A program made the position numbers and the translations under genes. The notes below the pieces were generated by a model, which was not told the DNA's origin, made no database searches, and saw nothing but the letters and a program-made list of their open reading frames with translations. This document shows, piece after piece, positions 44,986-53,601 of a stretch of 64,000 bases of DNA. Position 1 is the stretch's first letter. Each line of letters opens with the position of its first letter. The stretch comes from Mucilaginibacter sp. SJ. Lineage in GTDB: Bacteria; Bacteroidota; Bacteroidia; Sphingobacteriales; Sphingobacteriaceae. The stretch is taken from assembly GCF_028993635.1 (NCBI RefSeq), contig NZ_CP118631.1:2542001-2606000 (forward strand), written 5' to 3'.

Positions 44986-46422
44986 CTATGCAAGCATCAG
45001 TTTAACAACAGCTTCATTATTATGCTGAACTGCTACATCCACAGCTGTTTGCCCCGCATTATTTACATTTTCAACTGTCGAACTATCTTTATCCAATAAC
45101 AACGAAACTATCTTTTTGCCCGACATTTTATCGCCATTTGCAGCAGCGTACATCAATGCAGTGTTACCGGCTTTATCGGCGTAGGTAGTATCAGCGTTAT
45201 TGTCCAACAGCAGTTCGGCAATATTGTATTTAATTTCGTTACCTTTTTGTGCAAAACTCATCAGTGGTGTTTTGCCCCAAACGTTAGGTTTATTGATATC
45301 GCAGCCGGCTTCAACCAATTCTTCTGCCAGTACAATATTTAAATCGGCCAGGTAACCGGCCTGGCATACTATGTTTAAAGCAGTATCACCATCGTTATTC
45401 ACCGCTGCGTCAAGATCAAGTCCGTGCCTGATCAATATGTGCAGCATTTTCACAATATCTTTTAGGTCGCGGCTCATGCCCCTTCCAAAATTGCTCACAG
45501 CCCTGGTAAGCAGTATAAAAACGGCAGTGTCGCCATTACCCGTCCTGAAATTCACATCTCCGCCACCTTCGGCCAGTAACTGAACCATTGGTTCTGAGGG
45601 ATACTCGCAGGCCAGCATTAAAGGTGTGCGCTTGTACTGATCAGAAAAATCATCCAGGTCTGCCCCGGCTTTGATAAGTGCTTCCACAGCTGCAACATCA
45701 CGGTTCAATACAGCTTCATGAATACTCATCCCCCCGGTAGCTATGTCGGCTTCATCACCCGATAGCAGTGCAGCTATTTCCTTTACTCCGCTGCGCTGCG
45801 CGTAAGTAAGCGGTGTTGTATCAAATATGTCTTTATCCTCTGTATCAATACCACTTTTTTCCATTAAGATCTTTACGGTTTTCGTTGCTGCATCTATGGC
45901 TCCGGGTATGGTTTTACGGTGTACCAGTTTATCACAGATAACATGTAAAAGATTTTTTCCTTCCGATTCTGTTGCATCCATCTTTATCCCGGCATTGCCC
46001 ATAGCCTCGATAAAAGGGTACATGTATAGCTGCCCGGCCTCAAAATAGGCTAATTTGCCCGAATCGTTTTTCTTTTTAGGATTGATACCAAGTTCCAGCA
46101 GTGCAGTAGCGGTATCAAATATTTTCTTCGCCTTATCCTCAGGTGAAGTACCCTGCAAATCAAACCTGGCGGTAGTGAGTGCGTGCAAAGCCGTGTTGCC
46201 GTATTTGTCGGGTGCGGGTTTCAAACCCGCACCTGCTAAAAACCGGATGGCTTCCGGATCGGTAAAACGGGCTGCAAGGTGAAACAGGTTTTCTTCCTGC
46301 TCATTTACAATATGAATATCAGCTAAATCCTTATAAATGCTCATCGCATCAACAGCGTCGGGCACCGGATTAAACATGTTACGATGATAGGCATCCCTGA
46401 TCTGATTAAATTCGTTTGTCAT
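44986..46422 (-). CDS. Large ankyrin repeat protein
   Basis: 478 residues with about a dozen divergent ankyrin repeats, including ENLFHLAARFTDPEAIRFLAG, GDTALNIVCQAGYLADLNIVL and GNTALMYAAANGDKMSGKKI. The N-terminus (EFNQIRDAYHRNMFNPVPDAV) is not ankyrin-like. No signal peptide. The loop near residues 63-70 (AGAGLKPAPDKYG) is encoded by a perfect 23-bp palindrome at 46211-46233. It starts 2 bp after the stop of the upstream TPR-like gene, so it is translationally close to it, and the downstream ankyrin gene follows by 21 bp. Confidence 0.9.
   Translation of the reverse strand: MTNEFNQIRDAYHRNMFNPVPDAVDAMSIYKDLADIHIVNEQEENLFHLAARFTDPEAIRFLAGAGLKPAPDKYGNTALHALTTARFDLQGTSPEDKAKKIFDTATALLELGINPKKKNDSGKLAYFEAGQLYMYPFIEAMGNAGIKMDATESEGKNLLHVICDKLVHRKTIPGAIDAATKTVKILMEKSGIDTEDKDIFDTTPLTYAQRSGVKEIAALLSGDEADIATGGMSIHEAVLNRDVAAVEALIKAGADLDDFSDQYKRTPLMLACEYPSEPMVQLLAEGGGDVNFRTGNGDTAVFILLTRAVSNFGRGMSRDLKDIVKMLHILIRHGLDLDAAVNNDGDTALNIVCQAGYLADLNIVLAEELVEAGCDINKPNVWGKTPLMSFAQKGNEIKYNIAELLLDNNADTTYADKAGNTALMYAAANGDKMSGKKIVSLLLDKDSSTVENVNNAGQTAVDVAVQHNNEAVVKLMLA
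46211..46233. repeat. Perfect palindrome inside the ankyrin gene
   Basis: 11-bp arms GGTGCGGGTTT and AAACCCGCACC around one central base. It is read in frame as GAGLKPAP and replaces the usual ankyrin loop at about the same length. The GC-rich symmetric form is typical of dispersed repeats. Confidence 0.65.
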
Positions 46423-46424
46423 AT

Positions 46425-46955
46425 TTAAATTCGTTCTTTGGCTATCCGCAACGCATCGGCAATGTTTTTATAATTTTTGTGCGCAATGGGAGTAGCAATC
46501 TCAATAACCTTTTGATATGCTTCAAGCTGCAGCCAGCAATCTGTTTTAAGCCGCGCGATATTATCCTTCGCCACCCCACCAAACAAAGCAATATATTTTG
46601 ACGTGAGGGGCATTTTGTATTCATCGGCAAGATTTTGCTTTTCCCTGATGGCTTTGTAAAAATTATCGCTGTTAAGGCTTATCCCGCCCTGATCAATCGG
46701 CAGTAACATCTGGGCCTTATCAAGGCAAACCAGTGTTTCACGATAGCTGCCAAGCCAGTAAAAACATAAAGCAAGGTTAAACAAGCTGGCCGGCCGCTGG
46801 GGCGTTTCCGTTTTTAAAAGCAGGTATGCTTCGGCGTAACGACCCTGGCCAATCAGGTTAATAATTAAAAGCTCTTCAGCCCCCCCGGGAGGCACCTGCG
46901 ATGATTGTAGCAGCATACAGCCTGTTGAATTGATATAAACCCGGAAAGCCGGCAT
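46425..46955 (-). CDS. TPR-like protein, unknown function
   Basis: 176 residues with tetratricopeptide-like helix pairs: GQGRYAEAYLLLKTETPQRPASLFNLALCFYWLGSYRETLVCLDKA, and a C-terminal helical part with WLQLEAYQKVIEIATPIAHKNY. No export signal. It is the first gene of the ankyrin operon, with its stop codon 2 bp from the ankyrin start. The three proteins probably work as one complex, but no family with a known role is recognised. Confidence 0.8.
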   Translation of the reverse strand: MPAFRVYINSTGCMLLQSSQVPPGGAEELLIINLIGQGRYAEAYLLLKTETPQRPASLFNLALCFYWLGSYRETLVCLDKAQMLLPIDQGGISLNSDNFYKAIREKQNLADEYKMPLTSKYIALFGGVAKDNIARLKTDCWLQLEAYQKVIEIATPIAHKNYKNIADALRIAKERI

Positions 46956-47052
46956 TTGTTGGCGATCCGGGTTCGTTAATTAAAATATAGTGATAGGTAA
47001 AAGGTAAAAAATGGCTTCCAGGATATGGCCGTTTGCCTGCTTTATGGGAGAA

Positions 47053-47385
47053 TTATTTGGAGAAATCAAATTTGCCTTCAAATAATTTACCCACTACCGG
47101 CAACGGTTTAATGGCCTCATTATTGGCGGCTATAATACCCAGCAGCAGCAATACAAACGTAAGGATGCTGATAACCAGCGATACAACCGAAAGGGCCGGG
47201 ACAATTGCTGCCAATACCGAAAGAGCAACTCCCAGGATCACTGATAAAATAATGAGGCCGAGCGATTGACCGAGGTGATAATTAACCAAAGGACTTTTAT
47301 CAGCTCGCTTTTTATATTCAAGATAAGACACTATCCAACCAATAATAGTGATGTAAGCTACAATGGACATGCTTTTGTTTGTCAT
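47053..47385 (-). CDS. DUF4870-type small membrane protein
   Basis: 110 residues with three hydrophobic segments: SIVAYITIIGWIVSYLEYKK, LGLIILSVILGVALSVLAAIVPALSVVSLVI and LLLLGIIAANN. The motif YHLGQSLGL between the first two and the closing KPLPVVGKLFEGKF are characteristic of the DUF4870/Tic20-like family. Inner membrane; function unknown. Monocistronic, divergent from the TPR-HTH regulator across a 224-bp gap. Confidence 0.82.
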   Translation of the reverse strand: MTNKSMSIVAYITIIGWIVSYLEYKKRADKSPLVNYHLGQSLGLIILSVILGVALSVLAAIVPALSVVSLVISILTFVLLLLGIIAANNEAIKPLPVVGKLFEGKFDFSK

Positions 47386-47609
47386 AACTTTTTGTTTTTT
47401 AAGGTTAAACGATAAATGATGTGATCCAAAATTAGCCGCCTATATGCCCTGATTCAAAAGAACGACGACTACAAGCCGTCTACCATCCTGATTAACAGTG
47501 TCTACAAATCATCTACAACAATTACTTAAACTTCTGTGTTATAATGCAGATATTTAATTATCGGCTTAATATCCGGGTAATACCTAAAGCAAGAAATAAT
47601 ACCTTTTAT

Positions 47610-49535
47610 ATGCCTTTGACGAATACAATCACCGCAATAACCTCCCTTTTTTTAATATCATACACAACCATAGCCCAGGCCCAATCACTCGTAACCGACT
47701 CGCTACAGCAAGTTTTAAAAACTGCCGGCAGCCGCGAAAAACCAGTTGTAATGGCCGAACTTGCCAGGGCCACCGTTGAGAAAAACATTGATGCATCCAT
47801 AACCAACGCGGGCAAGGCCATAACCGTGGCAAAAGAGAACGCCGATGCCGGTGCCACCGCTTTTTGTTATGCAACTATGGGATATTTGCTGATGCAGAAA
47901 AACCAGCAACACCGGGCTTCCCTTTTTATCGACAGCGCGGTACAGATAGCCACAAAATCAAAAAATAACGTGCTGGTTTCTTTTGCCTGGCTACGCAAAG
48001 GCTGGCTGGAATTGGTAAAAGGCAATAATGAAAAGGCCATGTCAGGTTTGCTGAAAGCCGAACAACTAATACAATACGCCGACGACCGGCGCGCTTGCAG
48101 CTATAAAACACTCATCAATCATTACATAGCAAGCATTTACGCTTACGGCAGTGATACCCTTAAACAGCGCAAATACGCGTCAGATTGCCTTTCGGCGGCT
48201 AAGCGAAGCTTATATCCGGATGATTTATTATTAGGCTACATGACCCTGGGCCACAGTTTTTTTTCGGCTTTTGAAAAGAATAGGTACAGGCGTGCACTGC
48301 TTGATTCGTCAATGGTATATTACCGGGTTGCGTTAGCCACCTACCGGCATAATACGGAAAAAATACTTTTGCAAAGTAATGCTTCGGCCACGGCCCTCAA
48401 TATCGCAAACAGTTATTTCAAATACTATCCTCCCGCTTATAAAGACAGCGCTTATAGCTATGTTAACATGGCACTTGATATTGCCAGGCGCACCAACGGC
48501 AAAGAAATAATTGCCAATTGCTACGGCATATTGAGCGAATATGCGCTGCGCGAAGGGGCGCCAAAAAAGGCAGAGCAATACCTGCTCACAGGGATATCCG
48601 AATTAAAGGATTCTGCCCCCGGCATCGCTATCACACGGTCGCGGTTAATGTTAGGACTTGCAAACGTAGCCGAAAAAAGCGGCGACAAGGCCAAAGCGCT
48701 CGATTATTACAAAAAATATATCGACTACTACAGCAAGGTATTTGACAGCCAGAAACTGGCTACCGTTCAGCAACTGGAAGAGGAATATCAATCTGTACTT
48801 AAAGAAAATGAGATTGCCCGCCTGCGCGAACGCGCCGATTTTAATAAGCAACTCAACTGGCTTTATGTAGCTATCGGGTCGGCAAGTATTATTTTACTCG
48901 GGCTGTTGTTAAGCTCTTACCATTACAAACTAAAAGCATCGCAGCAGCAAAAACAGCTTACCGAACAGGAGAAAGAAGAAATAAAGCTTCTGGCGCAATT
49001 ACAACAAGCCGAAGCCCAGCGCTTAATGCTCGAGAAACAGGAAGCCGAACTGCAGGTCTCCCTGCGCGAAAAAGAACATGCCCATGCAAAGGCCCAACAG
49101 GAGTTGTTACAGGACCGTACTGAATGGCTGGAAAAAGAGTTACTGGCCGGTTCATTGAAGATTGAAGAGAAAAACGCTATTCTCGAGTTGCTAAAAGAAA
49201 AATCGCGCAAGGCCGATTCTCCGGCTGTAGCCAGGCAGATGGGCCGCATCATTAACCAAAACCTGCGGATGGATAAAAGTATTGATGAGCAGCAGGTCAT
49301 AAGCCAAAGTCGTCCCGGTTTTTTCAATGCCCTGCAGCAACAGGCCGAAAACAGCCTTACCCGCCTCGACCTAAAATATTGCTCATATATTTTAATGGGG
49401 CTTGATACCAAGGAAATAGCTAACCGCCTTGGCGTTGAGCCAAAAAGTATCCGCATGGCCAGGTACAGGCTTAAACAAAAACTTAAATTAGCTAAAGACG
49501 ACGATCTTGACCAATTTATTGGCAGGGTTGGTTAA
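47610..49535 (+). CDS. Membrane-anchored TPR protein with C-terminal HTH domain
   Basis: 641 residues from ATG 47610, which starts a signal peptide (MPLTNTITAITSLFLISYTTIAQAQ); an ATG 22 codons upstream (47544) is the alternative. Order: periplasmic TPR region (about 30-400), one transmembrane helix (LYVAIGSASIILLGLLLSSYHY, about 415-436), a Gln/Glu-rich coiled coil (440-540), then a LuxR-like helix-turn-helix (LDTKEIANRLGVEPKSIRMARYRLKQKL). This plan is common in Bacteroidota, where an external signal is passed directly to a DNA-binding end. No histidine kinase is present. Target genes unknown; divergent neighbour is a DUF4870 gene. Confidence 0.88.
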   Translation: MPLTNTITAITSLFLISYTTIAQAQSLVTDSLQQVLKTAGSREKPVVMAELARATVEKNIDASITNAGKAITVAKENADAGATAFCYATMGYLLMQKNQQHRASLFIDSAVQIATKSKNNVLVSFAWLRKGWLELVKGNNEKAMSGLLKAEQLIQYADDRRACSYKTLINHYIASIYAYGSDTLKQRKYASDCLSAAKRSLYPDDLLLGYMTLGHSFFSAFEKNRYRRALLDSSMVYYRVALATYRHNTEKILLQSNASATALNIANSYFKYYPPAYKDSAYSYVNMALDIARRTNGKEIIANCYGILSEYALREGAPKKAEQYLLTGISELKDSAPGIAITRSRLMLGLANVAEKSGDKAKALDYYKKYIDYYSKVFDSQKLATVQQLEEEYQSVLKENEIARLRERADFNKQLNWLYVAIGSASIILLGLLLSSYHYKLKASQQQKQLTEQEKEEIKLLAQLQQAEAQRLMLEKQEAELQVSLREKEHAHAKAQQELLQDRTEWLEKELLAGSLKIEEKNAILELLKEKSRKADSPAVARQMGRIINQNLRMDKSIDEQQVISQSRPGFFNALQQQAENSLTRLDLKYCSYILMGLDTKEIANRLGVEPKSIRMARYRLKQKLKLAKDDDLDQFIGRVG

Positions 49536-49596
49536 CGTAAGGTAGAAGTGCAGGTGAACGCTCTCAATATTAGTAAACATTTGTCAGCCTGCGTAC

Positions 49597-51060
49597 CTAT
49601 TTGCCGATGCAAAATTTACTAAATATATTCTCCAGCAAATCATCTGTGGTAACAACGCCGGTGATCTCACCGAGATAGTGAAGCGCCTGTTTAATATCCA
49701 TCGACAAAAAATCGGAAGTTATACTGCCATCAATACCGCCCAATACCCTTACAAGCGCCTCTTCAGTTTTTTGTAAGGCTTCGAGGTGGCGGATATTGGT
49801 TACCAGCGTTTCATCGCCACTGAGCTGGTCTTTTACGGCAGACGAGTAGATCTTGTGTTTCAATTCGTCAATATGATGTTTTTCTTTGGCGGAGATAAAA
49901 ATTATGTCCGGAACTCCGAATGTCCGAAAGTCGGGGGATGGAGAAGTGAATAAACCTCGTTCCCCGAAACCGTAAGCATTATCGAATAAATCAGCGAAGC
50001 TTCTTTCGGACTTTTCGACTTGCTGGCTTTCTGACTTATTTAACAAATCTGCTTTATTGGCTACCACTAACATGGTAACCCCGGGTTTTTGCAGGCTGGC
50101 GATATCACTATTCAGTTCTTCAATAGTAATTTTAGCGGCGTCAAAAACATAAACCAACAGGGCCGACTGGCTGATCTTTTCCATGGTGCGCTGTACGCCA
50201 ATCTGTTCAATAGCATCGGTAGCTTCCCGGATCCCGGCAGTATCAATCAGCCTGAAATTAATGCCCTGGATATTCAGCACCTCTTCAATCGTATCCCTTG
50301 TGGTTCCGGGGATGTGGCTCACTATGGCACGCTCTTCATTAAGCAGGGCGTTCAGCAGGGTTGATTTACCCGCATTTGGCCTGCCTGCTATTACAGTGTT
50401 TACACCATTTTTAATGGCATTACCCAACTCAAATGAGTTAACTAACCGGCCAACGATTTTGGTGATTTCATGGATCAACTGTTTCAGCTGATCACGGTTG
50501 GCAAACTCTACATCTTCCTCAGCAAAATCGAGTTCCAGTTCAATGAGCGAAGCAAAGTTTACCAGTTGCTCGCGCAGGGCCTGTAACTGAGTGCTGAAGC
50601 CTCCGCGAAGTTGTTGCAGGGCCACCTGCTGCGATGCTTTGGAGTTGGAGGCGATCAGATCGGCAACAGCCTCGGCCTGGCTCAGGTCGAGCTGACCATT
50701 GAGGAATGCCCTTAGGGTAAATTCACCGGGTTTGGCCGACCGTGCACCTTTTTTGATGAACAGTTTAATGATACTTTCAATAATATAACCCGAAGCATGG
50801 CACGAAATCTCAACCACGTTTTCGCGGGTGTATGACCGCGGACCAACAAACAACGATACCAGTACCTCGTCCAAAATCAAATCGCCATCAGCAATACTGC
50901 CGAAATGGATAGTATGCGATGCCTGTTTGCTCAGGTCTTTGCCTTTAAAAACACTGTTGGCTATGTTTATGGCATCAGGGCCCGAAAGGCGGATCACAGC
51001 AATGGCGCCCACGCCGTTTGGTGTGGCAAGGGCAACTATGGTATCGGTATTATCTGTCAT
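49597..51060 (-). CDS. mnmE: tRNA uridine-5-carboxymethylaminomethyl(34) synthesis GTPase MnmE, with in-frame repeat insertion
   Basis: 487 residues from ATG 51060 (an upstream ATG at 51093 adds 11 unlikely residues). MnmE with MnmG modifies the wobble uridine of tRNAs. N-terminal tetrahydrofolate domain, helical domain and inserted G domain: G1 GRPNAGKS, G2-region GTTRDT, G3 DTAG, G4 NKAD, G5 SAKEK. The C-terminus ends FCIGK, the conserved Cys-containing motif. About 50 residues lie between G4 and G5, roughly 30-35 more than normal; the extra part is Ser/Phe-rich (SERSFADLFDNAYGFGERG, SPSPDFRTFG) and is encoded by a repeat. Confidence 0.95.
   Translation of the reverse strand: MTDNTDTIVALATPNGVGAIAVIRLSGPDAINIANSVFKGKDLSKQASHTIHFGSIADGDLILDEVLVSLFVGPRSYTRENVVEISCHASGYIIESIIKLFIKKGARSAKPGEFTLRAFLNGQLDLSQAEAVADLIASNSKASQQVALQQLRGGFSTQLQALREQLVNFASLIELELDFAEEDVEFANRDQLKQLIHEITKIVGRLVNSFELGNAIKNGVNTVIAGRPNAGKSTLLNALLNEERAIVSHIPGTTRDTIEEVLNIQGINFRLIDTAGIREATDAIEQIGVQRTMEKISQSALLVYVFDAAKITIEELNSDIASLQKPGVTMLVVANKADLLNKSESQQVEKSERSFADLFDNAYGFGERGLFTSPSPDFRTFGVPDIIFISAKEKHHIDELKHKIYSSAVKDQLSGDETLVTNIRHLEALQKTEEALVRVLGGIDGSITSDFLSMDIKQALHYLGEITGVVTTDDLLENIFSKFCIGK
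49905..50034. repeat. Repeat inserted in frame in the mnmE G domain
   Basis: About 130 bp. One side has an 8-bp periodic run (GTCCGGAA, CTCCGAAT, GTCCGAAA, GTCGGGGG, 49906-49937). GTCCGAAA (49922-49929) faces TTTCGGAC (50004-50011). The reading frame is open throughout. Edges are approximate, judged from where the MnmE family sequence resumes. Confidence 0.65.
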
Positions 51061-51263
51061 TTTTTTGTTGATAGTTAATGGTTCATAGATCATGGCCTAA
51101 GCCCGCCTAATTTACCAAAGTGCAAAGGTCGTTATTTCGTGGTGATTTTTCTTATCTACTCCTTCTAATCCATCTCCATATGACTTGAACATGAAAAACG
51201 CAGGCACGCCATGAACTATGATCCGTGAACCATTAACTAAAATCTTTACCTTCGCAGGCAATT

Positions 51264-52322
51264 ATGGTAACTTTTTTTGAAGCTTCGCTCGATACTATTT
51301 CGGTACATCACGTTGGTAATCAGTCGCAGGAAGAGATGTATGCACTTTCCGAACAGCCGTTGGAATTAAAGGATGAGATTATTCCCAACCTGCTTATGCA
51401 ATATTTTCTGAAACCTTTTGAAAAGGCTAACGAGGTTTATCACCTGATGCATAGCAGTGGCGACCTGGAACTGAACGAACTCCATCACTTTGCCACACAG
51501 GTATTTGATGACAACACTAAGTTTCATGAGGCATCTGAGAAAATAGCGAAACATTTGTACAAGGTTACCAATCACCCTAATATTAAAGGCGGTGAACTTT
51601 ATGTGGTTTACTTTAATAAAGTACAAATTGAAGGCAACCCACTGGATGTCATCGGGATCTTCAAGTCGGAAAACAAGGAAACTTACCTTAAAGTTTATCC
51701 CGACAAGGGTGGTTTCCAGGTTGACTATGAGCAGGACGCCATCAACATCAATAAGCTGGATAAAGGTGTATTGATCTTCAATATCGAAAAAGAGAACGGC
51801 TACAAAGTAGTGGTTGTTGATAAAATCAACGGCGGACAGGAAGCTGCCCGTTTCTGGAAAGATGATTTTTTGCAGCTAAAGATCCGGAATGACAGTTTTA
51901 ACCAAACCAACAATACGCTCGGTATCTACAAAAACTTCGTGACCGAAAAGCTTGATGATGAGTTTGAAATGAGCAAAGCCGACAAGATAGACCTGCTGAA
52001 CCGCTCCATGAAGTATTTTAAAGAAAAGGAAACCTTTGATATGGAGGAGTTTTCGAACGAGGTAATCGGCAACGAACAAGCCATCGAATCGTTCAAAAAT
52101 TTCAAAAACCAGTACGAGCAGGAATTTGACAGCCCTATTGCCGATAATTTTATTATATCAGAAAATGCTGTAAAAAAACAGGCCCGTGTTTACAAAAGCG
52201 TTTTAAAGCTTGATAAAAACTTCCACATCTATATTCACGGCGATAAAGAACTGATTGAGAAAGGCTTTGACGATGGCCGGGCGATGAATTATTATAAAGT
52301 TTATTTTAAGGAGGAGGCGTAA
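51264..52322 (+). CDS. Nucleoid-associated protein (NdpA/YejK family)
   Basis: 352 residues. N-terminal FEASLDTISVHHVGNQSQEE and the middle GGELYVVYFNKVQIEGNPLDVIGIFKSENKETYLKV are features of the bacterial nucleoid-associated protein NdpA family, which binds DNA weakly and is of unknown exact role. No export signal. Length matches the family. It starts 7-10 bp after a TACCTTCG sequence that is one base off the -7 consensus, hinting at a very short leader. Single gene, divergent from mnmE. Confidence 0.87.
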   Translation: MVTFFEASLDTISVHHVGNQSQEEMYALSEQPLELKDEIIPNLLMQYFLKPFEKANEVYHLMHSSGDLELNELHHFATQVFDDNTKFHEASEKIAKHLYKVTNHPNIKGGELYVVYFNKVQIEGNPLDVIGIFKSENKETYLKVYPDKGGFQVDYEQDAININKLDKGVLIFNIEKENGYKVVVVDKINGGQEAARFWKDDFLQLKIRNDSFNQTNNTLGIYKNFVTEKLDDEFEMSKADKIDLLNRSMKYFKEKETFDMEEFSNEVIGNEQAIESFKNFKNQYEQEFDSPIADNFIISENAVKKQARVYKSVLKLDKNFHIYIHGDKELIEKGFDDGRAMNYYKVYFKEEA

Positions 52323-52405
52323 TGGCAAAAAACAACAGATAGTGAATAAACCTTTGTTTCTCGCGTGAGTCATACCTGCAACACAAGAAAAATAAACTAA
52401 GTCAC

Positions 52406-52699
52406 ATGTCTGCTCTAAAAAACACGCTCATTATTCTGTCAATTCTACTGATATTCTCCGGTTGTAGTGTAAAACATTATACTATTGGGATGAGTGAAAG
52501 CGAATTTAAAAATTCCGAGAAATACAATTTGGAGTTAGTCGAAGAGACATCGCAACACGCAGTTTACAGGCGAATAGCTTCAGCAGATGCCCAATCAAAA
52601 CCATTATCATATCATTATTATTATTTCAATAACGGCACATTGGTACGCACAGAGCTTGTTGATGCGCCTAAGCCAGACATTGTAGTTTTGGGCAAATAG
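52406..52699 (+). CDS. Small putative lipoprotein
   Basis: 97 residues. Signal peptide ALKNTLIILSILLIFSGCS with a clear lipobox (FSGC, Cys20). The mature part has VKHYTIGMSESEFKNS, QHAVYRRIAS and YHYYYFNNGTLVRTELVDA, a small beta-like fold in which a short linker leads to a paired strand region. It recalls the SmpA/OmlA style (G.s..ef), but the match is too weak to assign. It sits 83 bp after the nucleoid-associated gene and converges on the DUF2400 gene. Confidence 0.7.
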   Translation: MSALKNTLIILSILLIFSGCSVKHYTIGMSESEFKNSEKYNLELVEETSQHAVYRRIASADAQSKPLSYHYYYFNNGTLVRTELVDAPKPDIVVLGK

Positions 52700-52712
52700 G
52701 ATACTACTATAT

Positions 52713-53513
52713 TTAAAACTGCACACCCCAGCGTTCTTCAATCCCCAAACCAAACAAAGCAAAATCATATTTAACCGGGTCGTTAGGATCGAACTCGCGG
52801 AGTCTTTCGGTCAGTTCAACGGCCGTTTGCCAATCGGTTTGCTTGCGGTTAATAAGATTGAGTTTGCGCGATACCCTGTCAACATGCAAATCAAGCGGAC
52901 AGATCAGACCGGCCGGTTTGACGCGGTTCCAGATGCCAAAATCAACGCCGTTATCGTCCTTCCGCACCATCCAGCGCAAAAACATATTCAGCCGTTTGCA
53001 TGTTGATTTTTGTGACGGTGATGATACGTGTTTTTTTGTACGATGGGGAAAATCAGGCAGGGAAAAGAAATATGACCGAAAGTAATTTAAGGCAACCTCA
53101 ACTACCTGATCCTTTTGCTCCCCCTTTAGGGGGCCGGGGGACATCGGCATAAACGCGTCTTCCAACGATTCAAACTTTTCGTAATGCTGCCTAAAAAACG
53201 CGATAAAATACAGCGTATCCACATCATTAAATGTCCGGTGCTTAAACTTCAGCAGTTTTTTCAGATCGGGTTCTTCGTGGTTGATGATAAAATCAAATGG
53301 AGCACCATCCATCAAGGCTATCAGTTCCTTACATTTTTTGATGATGGTAACCCGTTGTCCCCAGGCCAGTGTAGCAGCCCAAAAGCCCATAATCTCGATA
53401 TCCTGTTTTTGGCTAAACATATGCGGGATGGAGATCGGATCATTCTCAATAAATTCGGGGCGGTTATATTGGGCAACTTTCGCGTCGAGGAAGGCTTTGA
53501 GATTTTCTGTCAT
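52713..53513 (-). CDS. TIGR02757/DUF2400 family protein, with in-frame repeat insertion
   Basis: 266 residues. Family motifs: PISIPHMFSQKQDIEIMGFWAATLAWGQR (27-54), STCKRLNMFLRWMVRKDDNGVDFGIW and LDLHVDRVSRKLNLI near the C-terminus. The layout recalls helix-hairpin-helix DNA repair proteins, but the function of the family is not known to me. Residues 125-134 (SPGPLKGEQK) are encoded by a GC-rich palindromic repeat that relatives probably lack. Cytoplasmic. It is separated from the next gene only by another repeat. Confidence 0.88.
   Translation of the reverse strand: MTENLKAFLDAKVAQYNRPEFIENDPISIPHMFSQKQDIEIMGFWAATLAWGQRVTIIKKCKELIALMDGAPFDFIINHEEPDLKKLLKFKHRTFNDVDTLYFIAFFRQHYEKFESLEDAFMPMSPGPLKGEQKDQVVEVALNYFRSYFFSLPDFPHRTKKHVSSPSQKSTCKRLNMFLRWMVRKDDNGVDFGIWNRVKPAGLICPLDLHVDRVSRKLNLINRKQTDWQTAVELTERLREFDPNDPVKYDFALFGLGIEERWGVQF
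53112..53143. repeat. Palindromic repeat inside the DUF2400 gene
   Basis: CCCCC-TTTA-GGGGG (53120-53133) followed by CCGGGGGAC, read on the minus strand in frame as SPGPLKGEQK (residues 125-134). It resembles the GC-rich element in the GH2 gene at 24963-25034. Confidence 0.6.
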
Positions 53514-53522
53514 GATTTTATT

Positions 53523-53601
53523 AGTGGCAGTTGCGGTAGCAGTAGCAGTTACTCATTTAACTAAATTAAAACAACTGCTACTAACCGCTGCCACTGCTAC
53601 T
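53523..53601. repeat. GCAGT-rich inverted repeat filling an intergenic gap
   Basis: Left arm 53523-53550 (AGTGGCAGTTGCGG then TAGCAGTAGCAGTT) faces right arm 53573-53601 (AACTGCTACT...CCACTGCTACT) around an AT-rich centre. It begins 9 bp after one start codon and touches the stop codon of the next gene. Confidence 0.7.

Noticed and set aside
48923..49456. 177-residue Ser/Cys/Arg-rich frame antisense to the TPR-HTH gene
   Set aside because: Shadow of the Gln/Glu-rich coiled coil on the other strand.
49896..50034. Possible frameshift or pseudogene in mnmE
   Set aside because: The frame is open throughout, and all GTPase motifs and the C-terminal Cys motif are intact.
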